DNA of 64,000 bases from Cladopsammia gracilis (taxonomy: Eukaryota > Cnidaria > Anthozoa > Scleractinia > Dendrophylliidae): positions 3,150,501 to 3,214,500 of the forward strand of contig JAJGOT010000003.1 in the NCBI GenBank assembly GCA_022457155.1. Direction: 5' to 3'. A model generated the notes under the pieces. It was given only the letters and a program-made list of their open reading frames with translations. It was not told the DNA's origin and did not search any database. Shown here piece by piece: positions 46,033-59,384 of the stretch (the first letter of the stretch is position 1; each line of letters opens with the position of its first letter). A program made the translations under genes and the position numbers.

Positions 46033-46210
46033 CGTAGTTTCGAGTAGTTAATCGATAAACTGATAATCGATAACAATCAATAGCAATCGATATCAATCTT
46101 CGATTTCCGATACCACTCGATAGGAATCGATAAAGAAAAAAAATTTGTGAGTTCGATTGGAAATCGATAAGGATTGCTTTATCGATTGTTATCGATTATC
46201 ATCGATTTTT
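46033..46210. repeat. ATCGAT-rich, partly palindromic patch
   Basis: Eight ATCGAT hexamers (46051, 46066, 46086, 46126, 46163, 46181, 46191, 46201), with further GATA/CGAT variants, in an imperfect inverted arrangement. No coding potential. Confidence 0.8.
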
Positions 46211-46390
46211 ATCGGAAACTATTTTTGTCAATTTCTACAAGTTAGAGATTGACACGATGTATTTTTGACACGATGTACCATTAACTTACAGGAGTTTGTG
46301 TGGGCTAACATGCATTCTTTATGCATTTTTGTTAGCCAAAAAATGCGTTAGATACTATTAATAGACTTTTTAGTGAATCTGTGGGGACAT

Positions 46391-47661
46391 TCTTGTTGCA
46401 TTTTTTATTGCATAATGTTTTAGCAAAATTTCTCGCATTTTTGTTAGATCCTATCATCATATGTCAGAACACACGATTCGAAGCATATGTTTTTAAAGCT
46501 GTTTAGCGAGCGCACGTTTGTGGCCTGACAAATTTTTTTTTCAGTTAGGTAACATTCCTACTGTTTAATATCTCTTTTTCACAGCGATGATTTTTAAGGC
46601 GTACGATTATGAATTCTATGTTTTTTTGGGAACATGTTGCAGCATATATTTCATTGTATCGAGCGTCAAAAAGTGTAACGTAGATATTTGGCACGCTAGA
46701 TCAAGCGCGCTTGGCTAATATCCTTTACGATGCGTTTAATGTTTGTCCAGTCTGGTTTGTCAAACTGGTTGCTTCAGGACATTTGGTATTATTTTTGTTA
46801 TAGCACTACGTTTTAAGAAAGGGAAAAGAGAGTTTGAGGTAAGCTGACATTGCTCACTGAGAATGGTTGTATGCGATCGTATGCTGTACGTTTACAATGA
46901 AGTTTTGTTGAAATAACGTGTTTGTTAATTTCCATGTTATATCGCCAAATGTCACCAAATATACAACTAAATTGGATTAAAAGATTCTCAAGGAGAAAAA
47001 CAGAAGCAGTAGTTTGGAGAAAAGAAATATTCAAAGTTTCGATTCGATTCTGGTGGAATTTTGTCGTTATTTTGTCTTTTTAATTCATATTTTTCTGCGT
47101 TCATCACTTTTGGGTATTTTTTCTTCCTATTTTCGGATGATAAAGCAAGCTAAAGCAAGCTCCTGGCCATAATCATGAAAACACGATATTTCTGTCGGGA
47201 CAGTGTCCCTTTAGTTAAAAATGTCCTCGGTTAATTCACCCCATTTGCAAGTTATAGAAGCTGACTAAATTAAACAACAATAGGTTTTAACGAACTAGTG
47301 CTTTCAATTTCCTTGTAGGTTGACAAACAAATATAGAACTTTTCAATAAGTGCTTGTAAAAGCGATCAGAAATAATCCAAATCTATTTTGTTTAATAATT
47401 TTGTCAAAAAGGTATTTCGTAGCTCATCATATAACATACAGTGCATACAGTGAAATAAACTTCAACTGAATTAAGTATACAGTGGGTGCAAATTCTAACT
47501 AAAGGTGTTCAGGAGTTTTAGGGATTGCAATTCGACCATTTTCAATTCTTAAGGTATGATTTCCTATCCTGAATTTAGAAGTAATTTTTCTATGTTCAGG
47601 ATATGGTTAATTAAATCGGAGTATTTCGTTTCACTTTTAAAGATCGAATAAAATTTATTTA
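46391..47661. other. Non-coding stretch
   Basis: AT-rich, with no supported gene or recognised repeat. Confidence 0.4.
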
Positions 47662-48387
47662 TTGCTGCGGAACGAGCGTAGCGAGTGAGCAGCAACATAA
47701 TCAGGATTTAAGAGAAATATATGAGAAAAAAATATAAGCTAGGAAAAATCTCGACTTGATCGCTTTTTACCAGAATTCACTGCGCCACGAACACATTTTG
47801 GGCTAGAATGCACTGCGCCACGAACAATAGCCTCGCTTGCTGCTTCAAGCTCAGTGTTCGCTGCGAAATTTGTAATACAGTATTTTGGTCCAACATGTCT
47901 CAGTCGAAATCGGAACTGAAGTGTCGAAGACTACTACGAGTTGAGCGGGGACTGCGAGGCATGGTGATAGGACCGTTGAATGGCAAAGATTTTCGAAGAT
48001 TGTACGGAATAAAAGACAAATTTATTTTGAAATCACTCCGACAGGGGTCGATGAGACTGAGGTGAGCTGAGCGCTTGGGGACGCGAAACCTGAGCTGAGC
48101 TTGGGAGACGCGAACACACAGTAATTAACGTAAATTTTCACACCTTCCTCGTGGTGAACGCGTCCTTTACTCAACAATATTCTACAGACATTGCAGGAAA
48201 TTGATGCGTGAATTACAAACCAAAATTAGTCTTATTAGCTGGAATTTTCGTCGATTCATCCCGGTTACATTTGCTTTGCTTCGCCTCAAAAAACGAAAGA
48301 GAACATTCTGTAATACCAGCGAGACGATAAAACAGCATTGTTACAACAAATTTACCGCAGCAATTACTATCTTTTGGATACACTAGT
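47662..48387 (+). repeat. 726-bp dispersed repeat with a short ORF, copy 1
   Basis: Starts TTGCTGCGGAACGAGCG and ends TTTTGGATACACTAG, matching 55040-55739 along the whole length. It contains the tandem motif CACTGCGCCACGAACA twice. An 85-codon frame (47808-48065), or 56 codons from the Met at 47895, encodes MSQSKSELKCRRLLRVERGL, then RGMVIGPLNGKDFRRLYGIK and DKFILKSLRQGSMRL. I do not recognise the peptide. The two copies could be LTRs, but no TSD, RT or integrase was seen. Confidence 0.7.
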
Positions 48388-49780
48388 TTTTATTTACATT
48401 AATTAGATTGAGTTGGTGATTTTTTAGACGTGTAAAAATATTCTGTTTTGCCTTTGACAAGAAAAAAGATGGGATGCTTAAGTTTATCGCAGTCGTCTCA
48501 ATATTGAAGTTTGTACAGAAAGAATCAATCTTACTAAACAAACCTGTTTTTTTTTCTTGAGCTATATCATTAGAAAAGATTAAGCAGAGTTTTGCAATAC
48601 TATCATCAGGTTCATTTTCCAGGTCAAACAAACCAGTGTCAAACAGTTAGATTTCAGTGAGGTTCGGAGTTTTAGTTCATTTTTGTTTTTACTTTTTTAG
48701 GCCTCATTTTGGTTCATTTTGGTCAGAAGATTCGTGCCCAATTTAGTCTCTGCTTAAAGAGATAATTGTGGTACGGATAGTCCTTAGATTTTTCCTATCG
48801 ATGGTTTTAATATATCTGGTATTTTGTTAACAGTGACATGAAAACAAAAGTTAAGATGAGGGGATGAACACTGAGTAAGTTTACAAGAACTAGATTTCCA
48901 CCTGAAACAGATTTTGACGATAAGATTGATGATGATCCCAATAATGAAAACAGAGAACAAAGCTGTAAAGAATTTTACTTGAAAGGAGGAATGAAACTTT
49001 TTCGCAGAATGAAAGCTAAATCATTCATTTAGTTATGTTTAATAATCAAAGGGCTCTTAAAGCCATCTCGTTAATGCGTTATAATGCAAGGTTATTAAAA
49101 AAAAGAATGTTTGTTGTCAAAGGAATTAGGTGGGGTTGTCTTCTTGACTATATTTATCTATCAAAGGCACCTAACTTTTTCAATTGTTCTTGTTTTTTTT
49201 TATTTTGTAAAGATGCTGTTGTAGCGCACCTTTAGAATAAGTCTTCTTAAAATACGTACATGAAAACATCACATGATGCAAATCAGCCAATAGAAATTTA
49301 TGTTCACGAAATGGGCGTAGTTTTATTTTAGTAGCCATTTCTGTTTACTTTTAATTATTATTATTATTATTATTCTTTTTTTTTTTTTTGCAAAAGGAGG
49401 AGAAGTTGTGTCCCTTTGCTAACAAGTTTTTTGTATCTGCTCTTATTAGTGCTCCACTTTTTCAAGACGAAAACGCAGAAGTGTCGGAGAGTGATGGTGT
49501 GGGTCGTGTGGTAATGTCAGTTGGTGTTTGGGTAAAGGGTGGTCATTATGTTGATATGAATTCTGTGATTGAGTTTTTTTTTGTGTGTTCTCGCTAGCTT
49601 TCTAGTGATCTTGATTAATAGACTCACTCTTGATGAATGGACTAGAATGTCAGTTCTAGGATGTCTTGTTTCTCTGGTTTTACAACAAACCATGAAGACA
49701 AATGAAATGGTAGGGTGATTTTTTTTTTGTTTGTGTTTGTTTGTGGTAAGTATCAGTCTGTTGTTTTATTTATTTTGATG
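48388..49780. other. Non-coding stretch
   Basis: Short frames only. A (TTA)n run near 49355-49375. No gene recognised. Confidence 0.4.
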
Positions 49781-50018
49781 TGAAAATGGCAGGAAAATGG
49801 TGATCGCATGGTCATTTTTCGTTGACGTTTGCTATGTGCGCAGTTATAGTAATTGGTTTTAATGGCATAGGTAGTAATTTTGAGAGAACTGGGGAGGTTT
49901 CTCGCTGACGTGAAAATGGCGGGAAAATGGTGAACACGTGGTCATTTTTCGGTCACGTTTGCTATGGGCGCAGTTCTAGTAATTGGTTTTCAATGGAATA
50001 GGTAGTAATTTTGACAGA
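49781..50018. repeat. Two diverged tandem copies of about 127 bp
   Basis: GACGTGAAAATGGCGGGAAA, TGGTCATTTTTCG, GACGTTTGCTATG, GCGCAGTT and AATAGGTAGTAATTTTGA occur twice with about 10% differences. Confidence 0.8.
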
Positions 50019-51225
50019 GCATGTGGGTGATGGAATGGCAGTGAAGATCGTGTAATGAGAAAGGATCAGTTTTCTACACTTGCGATATTGTACTCAGTCA
50101 CTTGTCTTGCTAAAAAAATAAATAGGAACTGGTACTGGGTTTTGAAGTGTGAGTCGCTGTCACTGCTATGGGACTGGGTAGCAAAAGACTGTCATGCAGT
50201 TCTTGTCCCCTACCTGTGATGAGGGGGACTAGGGCGATTTGCCGCCACGATTATGAACTTTTTGAAAAGTGTGCTAGGTAAAGTATTTTTAATTATAAAA
50301 ACGGAAATGGCGTTTTTGAGTGTTCTAGTTTGAAAATTTCGTGGGGGACATGCTGGCAGACCGCCGTAGGTAGGCGGCGTTTTCGGCGCAACTGTCTGCT
50401 ATAAAGGTTGGATCCTGAAAATTAAAATGTTGTAAAGACAAAAGTAAAATAGCTCGGCCTAGTGTGACTGTTTATTCACTGTCGACAGATAATTTTAGAT
50501 TTTGTCATGTCCGGTATTTCAGAGAGAAAAGTTAGAGAAATTGAAAGCTTTCGTATATAAAAACGTACATGGTAATTGCGTTCGTCTGCGAATGCGATCC
50601 TAATTTCGTGTTGAATGTCCTCTATCGTGTGTTGGGTGTCCTGTGCTATTTCCTAGCGGAAAAACTCGAGATTTTTTCTCATGCTTGGAGATCCCATTAG
50701 CCCCCCCGAAGATTCATTTGTGTTTTTCAGGGGTAGATTCACGGGTGGGAACTGGTATCTACTTTGGCCTCACTTGCTGCCGATCGGAGAAGGACGCTTT
50801 CATATATGCAGCGCATAAAAGCAACTTTACGCTTTTCAATGGGCGGAAAAAGTTGAGAATTGACCGATTTTTATGAGATAGCAAGTGAAATGGAGCCTGG
50901 AAAATCATCCACGGACATTTCAGGGTCTGTTTATGAAGGCTGTCGATCCGCGTCGATCTCTACACAGTTCATCGGTCTCTGTAATACGGCAAGTGAAATA
51001 ACGGTTGGCTGCGATTTTTTTCCTGTTTGGATCCAACAATTCTTCCTCGTAACTTATGCGCGCATGGTTTTGCTCGCTGTTGTTGACCGTTATTGCTGTT
51101 TTCAGGTATTAAAAATATAGACGGCTGCATCACGGTGTTCCTTTGTTTGCTTATCTTATCATTTCTATTTTTCTAAATAACATTCGATTTCTTTATGATT
51201 TTGTTTAGTTTTATTATAGATCGTG
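50019..51225. other. Non-coding stretch
   Basis: Two short frames (50643-50876 and 50860-51120) have no recognised domain. No gene supported. Confidence 0.4.
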
Positions 51226-51278
51226 TAAGGCCCGGTTCAAACGTCGAACTTCACATGTGCCGAACCAAATGCAAATGA
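51226..51278. mobile_element. End fragment of a dispersed element
   Basis: GGCCCGGTTCAAACGTCGAA and CTTCACATGTGCCGAA recur at 59822-59874. Such a start resembles Harbinger-type ends (GGNCCGGTTC); the assignment is tentative. Confidence 0.5.
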
Positions 51279-51993
51279 GTTCTTGCACGGCTTATTGCGA
51301 AAAATAGTCGCGCGGGAAATCGAAGAACTATAGATATTGTTCTAAGATTTGCTATCAAAGTTTTAATAAACAGTTTTTGTAAGTTTAATGAATGAAATCA
51401 ATGGTTTTGAAGGTGAAGTTTCATGGTATCTCATTATATAATTTAATAATCTTGGTTCAAACAGGTCACTGCTGGCTATTTCAGAACTGACAGGATTCGC
51501 GGTCTCATGTGGTTCGTAAGGGCCACTTGTGATAGGACTGTTTACTACATAAGACATTGTAAGAACGTGTTTCGATTTTTCAACAATTTCATGTAAAATT
51601 GTATCGCTTGAAATCCCTTTTGTTGCTATAAATATATATATATATTGAAGTAGACCTCTAGCTGTGAGGTCGTTGGTGCGCGTAGAAATTCGTAGCGAAG
51701 AGCACAGATAGAACAGTGTACAACATTCCGCGATTACCGCAACAATTCGTGATTGCGGCACACTGTTTATTTCTAACTATAATTACTTCGTAAGTGCGGT
51801 AAGGCAAATTGGTAGTTGCAGTAGGATACTGAGACTGGCGGTTGTTGTAGAGTCGAATGGCTAGCCTGCAGAACAGGCTTTATTTTTTTATGCGTTTCAG
51901 ACGAGCGCTAAGCGTTGTTAGAAAAACGAAAGAAGATTTTACCATACTTTTCAATGGTATATTAAAGTTCATTTAAAATATTATGTGATTTTA
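51279..51993. other. Region with an unassigned 132-codon frame (-)
   Basis: A minus-strand frame at 51761-51363 starts MPQSRIVAVIAECCTLFYLC and has no recognised domain. It runs through a TA microsatellite. The 51860 segment GCTAGCCTGCAGAACAGGCT relates to the MITE at 36250. No firm gene. Confidence 0.3.
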
Positions 51994-52362
51994 TTACTCA
52001 TGCGCGTAGCGGCATGAGGTAAGGTTTCGGCTCCGTTTTTCTTGTTATTTTTATTATTATTATTATTATTATTTTTATTTTTTGTGTCACGATTTTGCAT
52101 GCAAATTTATGCACGCATATTTTAAATTGTACACTTCCGGTTCATAGCTTTTCCACTACACTTCCTGTTTAGTGACTTCCGGCTACTCTCACTTCCGGTA
52201 AAAGAGCGTTACTCAAGTGTCACGACAGCGTCTCCTACAACCCTACTTACATTAGCAATGTTCATGTTTGGTATATATAAGTCTTAGAAGAATCATTCCC
52301 TTCATTGTGGTACAGCCTACTTACGCATGCGCATGAGTATAGGCTGCTAGGAGCCTCTTGTT
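51994..52362 (+). mobile_element. DINE/HINE-like element, copy 3 (short form)
   Basis: Almost base-for-base identical to 35001-35367 (for example GCATGAGGTAAGGTTTCGG, then (TTA)n and the CACTTCCGG motifs), with TT at both junctions. The flanks of the two copies differ, so this is dispersed transposition and not a segmental duplication. Confidence 0.8.
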
Positions 52363-52958
52363 GTATTTATTTTCCATCAGCACGCAAAAAATGTACTTAA
52401 CAAAATCTCAGCCTTGGGTATATTCGCCAAGCTCAGTCTCAATATTCTTCTCATAAAAATATTCTTATACTAGTATATATATAGATAAAGTGTACTCGTT
52501 AATGCGCCTTCGGTCGAGTTATCCATGATAACGCGCAAGAAAATCCTCCGAAACGCATGCCGAGAATGGTTGCAGAAAATCTCACTTAGTTATGCAGCCG
52601 GGCCCTTGACCTTTACATAAGAATTTCATAAAATTTGTTTTCATTCAAGTACATATACCATCCAAATACTCTTTAATCACTGCTACATAAAAACCCTGAT
52701 TTCCTACAGGTATGGAAATATGCTTCTAAATTTCCTCATTTTTCTACATTAAGATCAACCACTTTACCAAGTTATAATCCTCATATTATGCAACTTCTCA
52801 CAAAGTTTCACATTAAAATAGCAATACATGTATATTGACTGATGATTATTTACATTTATTTGGTTTGCATTTCTTAATATAAGCGAGACATTTATAAATA
52901 CTGTCAGGAACAGTACAGAGCATCACCATAACATATACTAACAACTAACAGCGGTTCA
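52363..52958. other. Non-coding stretch
   Basis: AT-rich, with no supported ORF. Confidence 0.4.
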
Positions 52959-52967
52959 CGTCGCTCA

Positions 52968-53037
52968 TAGCCTCCTACGCAGACGTCCTTTGTAGACGTG
53001 ACAAGCCCTTAAGACGTCACGGCTGCGTAGGAGGCTA
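52968..53037. mobile_element. 70-bp Mutator-like MITE
   Basis: TIRs TAGCCTCCTACGCAG and complement. The 9-bp target duplication cgtcgctca (52959-52967 and 53038-53046) is perfect, so the insertion is young. Inner arms GACGT...GACGTCA partly pair. Confidence 0.88.
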
Positions 53038-53046
53038 CGTCGCTCA

Positions 53047-54312
53047 TCGAATCTGTTTCACTGCAAGGGCCAGTTTCATCGCAGACGCTGTTTTCATTAC
53101 GAAACATTTCGTCCAAATTTCACAATGAATATTTACATTCAGTAATAACACTGTTGTTTTGTATAGTCCTTTACTCTCTCAAACCAGTATGCAGCTATAA
53201 AAGTGACCATGTTTTCAAGGTTTAAAAAAATCGGGCCGGCAAATCGAATTGATCGAAACAAATACGGCCCTAATTATCGAAAGAAAAGGATTTTTGGGAT
53301 TTAAATTAGCACAAATGACAAAAAAGCACAACGTTAAAGAAAACGCGAGTTATGATTTCAAAAGCGCTCGCACTGCCCGCTATCTAGAAGGTAAACACAG
53401 GGAAAACCTCCAACATGGCTCAAGGGTCACCTGAGCGCACACACTCTATAGGAATTCGCGCATTTAATTAAAATCGACGTGTTTATTGACCTTTATTGAG
53501 ATAAGCGGTTTAAGGTTAAAAGAATGTCTCAAGAATGTCTAAGCTGAGAGCGCCAGAACTTTCGTTCATTCAGGCCAGTGATTTCTGGCGCGGACTCGAC
53601 TGTCTGTGAGTGACTCGTGAGTATTTTACTATCAATATTTAATTCAACTCAAAACACAAATTCTCCTTACTGGTCCCCATACATTTCGTATAAGACAAAT
53701 CAGGAGAAATTGTTCAAGATCAAGAGAACTCATCTTGGGTGATCATCGTAATTCTTATCACCTCTGAACTTAATAGTACATTGATACTACAAGGAGAAAT
53801 TTGGTACTGATCACTACTGGCGCTTAAAAGGTTAATTCAAAATGCACATACTGTAAACTACAAAGCAAAAAGTCACAGGTTTTTATACCGAGATAAACCC
53901 AAAATTGAACAGATATACATAAATTAACTTAAAAAACATAGACATTTTCATGCCCCTCACATTTTACATTAAAGCTTTCAGAGCTTTTCAAACCCAATTC
54001 ACAAACTCTTTTAAAACCCTTCCCTTTCTCAATACTTCTCAGACCTCTACAAAATAAAATATCGCCAAATAAATTGCCCTCTTCCAACGTTCTCTAAAAT
54101 CTCAGTTAACTAAATCAAGCTATGAATATATCGCTTCATCACGCCACAAACCTGCGCTCGCTAAATCCCTTTCAAAAAAATCATCAACCTATAAATATAT
54201 CCTTTTGTCAAACCACAAACATCCCCTCCCTAAACCACTTTCAAAAAATATGCAACTCGACTCTTGTTTTCTTATTGATAATATCTAACACAAATCTGCT
54301 AACAAATATGCA
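53047..54312. other. Non-coding stretch
   Basis: A few frames of about 60 codons, none with a domain. Low-complexity A/C-rich text between 53940 and 54310. No gene. Confidence 0.4.
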
Positions 54313-54892
54313 CTAGGAATGTCCCCACAAATTCACTAAAAAGTCTATTAATAGTATCTAACGCATTTTTTGCTAACAAAAATGCATAAAGAATGCATGT
54401 TGGCCCACATAAACTCCTGTAAGTTAAACATTAACTTACAGGAGATAAAAACCGGTAGTTCTGTAAGATTTATTTAGCACTTGGAAATTGTAAAGATATT
54501 CTATGGTGATTTGATAAATAATAAATCGGGCATTTGTGTTTAAATGAAGATGAATTGGTATTTTAAGAGATTACTGGTCGTTCCGTGTGTGTTTATTGAT
54601 TTAAAATAGTTACATCTTATCAGTTTTTAGGCGGTCTGTCTTTATTCAAGAGGTGTTAATTCGATTTCTAGAGTTGTTACTTTAGAGAGTAATATTTTGA
54701 AAACGCGTTTAGTATTCTGTATTGTGTAAGATGTGTCGAGTATAGAAAAATTGTATTTTGATTCAATAAGGTTTTGGCGAGTTTAATACAGTGGCTCTTT
54801 TGTGGTTAGTAATCCGAGATGAGAAGAGTTAATGACGTGCTAACTAGAGTTAAAAGGATGTAATGCATGTTTGGGGTTTTAAATTTTGATGA

Positions 54893-55030
54893 CTTGTCAA
54901 CGATTTTCTGTCAAAAATGTTCGGCAAATTGATGTCGGTTGTGGTCGCTTTGCGTGGTTTTGTGCGACTCTACATACAAGTACTCGATTTTATTTCATAT
55001 TTCTTGTTGTTTTTTAGTTCATTGGAATAT
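54893..55030 (+). repeat. Fragment related to the giant-palindrome arms
   Basis: Aligns with 29607-29735 and, inverted, 31300-31440 (shared TTCTGTCAAAAATGTT, ACATACAAGTACTCGATTT, ATTTCTTG). So part of the palindrome arm is a dispersed family. Confidence 0.7.
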
Positions 55031-55039
55031 TAGAGTTAA

Positions 55040-55739
55040 TTGCTGCGGAACGAGCGTAGCGAGTGAGCAGCAACATAATCAGGATTTAAGAGAAATATAT
55101 GAGAAAAAAATATAAGCTAGGAAAAATCTCGATTTGATCGCTTTTTACCAGAATTCACTGCGCCACGAACACATTTTGGGCCAGAATGCACTGCGCCACG
55201 AACAATAGCCTCGCTCAGTGTTGGCTGCGAGATTTGTAATACAGTATTTTGATCCAACATGTCCCAGTCGAAATCGGAACTGAAGTGTCGAATCAGTGTC
55301 GAAGACTACTACGAGTTGAGCGCGGACTGCGAGGCATGGTGATAGGACCGTTGAATGGCAAAGATTTTCGAAGATTGTACGGAATAAAAGACAAATTTAT
55401 TTTGAAATCACTCCGACAGGGGTCGATGAGACTGAGCTGAGCTGAGCGCTTGGGGACTCGGAACCTGAGCTGAGCTTGGGAGACGCGAACACACAGTAAT
55501 TAACCTAAATTTTCACACCTTCCTCGTGGTGAACGCGTCCTTTACTCAACAATATTCTACAGACATTGCAGGAACTTGATGCGTGAATTACAAAACAAAA
55601 TTAGTCTTCTTAGCTGGAATTTTCGTCGATTCATCCCGGTTACATTTGCTTTGCTTTCCTCTCAATACCGGCGAGACGATAAAACAGCATCGTTACAACA
55701 AATTTACCGCAGCAATTACTATCTTTTGGATACACTAGT
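55040..55739 (+). repeat. Dispersed repeat of about 700 bp with a short ORF, copy 2
   Basis: Direct copy of 47662-48387. Here the ORF is frame-shifted near 55290 by an 11-bp duplication (atcagtgtcga), but the downstream part RRLLRVERGLRGMVIGPLNG to SLRQGSMRL is preserved in frame to the same stop region. Also differs by loss of about 30 bp near 55660. Confidence 0.7.
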
Positions 55740-56041
55740 TATACACAATTTATGAGAACAAAGTATGACAACAACGACATAAAATTTGCGTGTTTAAGGG
55801 TGGCAAAAAAATGTTGGTTTTTTAGTATTGTTTGACGTGACAAAAAGCGGGTAGTTGTGTTGGATATATTAAGGAGTTTGAAAATTGGGAGGATATTGTG
55901 TGGTAGTTTGAATAATAACAAATTGCGTATGTTTGTTTAAATGAAGATCAAGTGCGATTTAAGTAGATATTCGTCTTCTTTTTATAGACTTTATACGCCA
56001 AGAACGTTTTCTCTCTCTTACTTGCCACTCAAACTATACAC
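55740..56041. other. Non-coding stretch
   Basis: AT-rich, nothing recognised. Confidence 0.4.
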
Positions 56042-57467
<1,426 letters not shown>

Positions 57468-58334
57468 AAAACAATTAATCATTGCTATTACAGTTTCATT
57501 ATGCAACAGTACGCAAAAGACGTAAAAATTTTCGCCATTGAACGCTTGCCGCAATTCCATTCAACCGTCATCATTATAAGCCAAAAAATCAACAAAACTA
57601 TGACGTCTTTACCATACTATTGCACAATCAAACCGTAATAGCAATGAATAGAAAAAAACGTAAAGTTCATGCTATTTTGCTCTGCCATGCCTCTCATTAA
57701 CACAAACTTTCCTGTCCCATTTAACTTTCTTAAAACGTCTCCATTAGTAAAATACACCGTGAAATTCTCAAACTACGTTTCCCAAGAAAACGCATTTGAC
57801 CTATTTTTACCCTTTTAAAACAGCTATAATGGCTTTACGACAAATGATTGAAACTGATAGGTAACGTGAGATATTGAAATTTAAGAACGACTAATACCTT
57901 TGCGGTAACGTAATGTGAAATATGACAAGTTCATGACAAGTTCTGACATCCCAATACCCTAGGGAAATTAACAATAGGTCCGGGGGTGCTCCCCAAAAAT
58001 TTTAGTGGCAGTATGTGACGCCCTTCTTGAAATCCTAACCGGTTTAACCAACCATATCCTCAATGCCCTAATATAGCTTCTATAAAGAACGAAGAAGAAA
58101 CCCCCCCCCCCCCCAGACAAAAGTCCACAAAATTTTGTTAACAACTTTTGTCCCTTTTTTTTGTACTCAAATCCGAAATCTCGCTTAATGCGCATGCGCA
58201 TTAACGAGATAAAAAGGATGCTGAAGATTAATTGCAGAGAGCTCTTGATGCTTATCCCATGTAAAAATAAGATTTCAGCAACTAAAACATGTTATATTCG
58301 AAAGGAAAGAAAGGAGAACTCTTAAGAAAAAGCC
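57468..58334. other. Non-coding stretch
   Basis: No supported gene. A 14-base C run at 58101-58114. Confidence 0.4.
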
Positions 58335-58870
58335 ATGGGAGATCCTGAAAATAAGGAACGTGATCAGTTAGATACTGTAACTCCGTCTGCTCAACATAAC
58401 GATGAGCAGGATATAAGTGAAGAAACACAATACAGTGAACTGTTTGGTTGTTTTAACCCATGTTTAGATAACAATCACCAAGGGAACAATCTTTTAAGTA
58501 ATGCTGGAATTTTTTCAGTCCACAGCAAATGGTAATGAAAAGCTGGTAATTAATCGTATGGGAAAAAAGAACTTGTTCATTCTTTGAACAGAGAACAAAT
58601 GGAGTTTTTTTACCATATGTTACTTTCTGTTAAAAACGACAAGAAGCAATTGACACTTTTTAAGTAGTGGCGCGGGTTTAGGGAAGGCAACAGTAACACA
58701 ATGTTTGTGTGTAGCTCTTGATAATAAACCAGGTGAAAATTCAGACGAGTTGAAAGTACTGAAATTTGTTCCAGACACAAGACAAGAGGACTGCATAACC
58801 ATTACCAATTAACAAACAAAATTGTCAAAAGAGAAATTGACCTCAAGAAACCACGCACTATAACCTAAAT
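58335..58870 (+). pseudogene. Decayed PIF1-like helicase fragment
   Basis: Reading across frames: SLNREQMEFFYHMLLSVKND, KKQLTLF, a +1/-1 break, then SSGAGLGKATVTQCLCVALD and NKPGENSDELKVLKF. This is the start of the ATPase core of PIF1-like helicases, as found in Helitrons. The Walker A Gly-Lys is present but the following Ser/Thr is Ala. An acidic leader (MGDPENKERDQLDTVTPSAQ) with its own stop precedes it. Only the N-terminal part of the helicase remains. Replication-initiator (Rep) sequence was not seen. Confidence 0.7.
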
Positions 58871-59384
58871 GTCCAATTGCAACATCAAAAACAACATTCG
58901 GACATAATATGACAGCATTGCATGATGGGAAAAACTTACAGGAGATAGCCCAGAGGGCACTTTGATCTATGGTGTTATTGAGTCATTCAATCGTGGATAT
59001 GCAATGCAAATATCAACAAGCTGATACTAAAAGAACAAGAACAATAACGGAAATAATTTGGTATTTTTATCGATGTTAAGCTTCAGCGCGGTTCAAAGAA
59101 GAAGAGGAAGTTGCCACTAAAGTAGCGGTGTGCAACCCTCTTGTCTCGCTATAGCAACGCCATAAATGAAGCAAAGTAAACAACAAAATCAGTGTTTTTA
59201 TAATTTCAGTTAATTGCATTAAGAAAGAAGCGTAGTAATAAATCGCAGGTAATAAATCATGGGAAATTGGGCGGCTTATTTACACCGCAGCGCTACCCAG
59301 GAGTACCAAATATCCGCTCAAAGACACCGAACCTAGGTTCAAAAATGACTCTAGTTTGGCAGCTAGACCTACTATCGTCGCAAA
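58871..59384. other. Non-coding stretch
   Basis: No further helicase motifs recognised. No gene. Confidence 0.4.

Larger units (their letters stand above)
46275..54441. mobile_element. Inverted-repeat pair 8 kb apart, possible large TIR element
   Basis: 46275-46390 is the inverse of about 54313-54441 (shared AACTTACAGGAG, ATGCATTCTTTATGCATTTT, ATACTATTAATAGACTTTTT). The right end also carries a small local palindrome (AACTTACAGGAG). No transposase or RT was recognised between them, so the pair may be either the ends of a very large decayed element or two copies of a short repeat. Confidence 0.45.

Noticed and set aside
51363..51761. 132-codon minus-strand protein
   Set aside because: No recognised domain, contains a TA-microsatellite-derived Tyr/Ile run, and no splice or homology support; kept only as an unassigned frame.
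47662..55739. LTR retrotransposon bounded by the two 700-bp repeats
   Set aside because: No target duplication, primer-binding site, RT or integrase seen, and an unrelated inverted repeat crosses the supposed right boundary.
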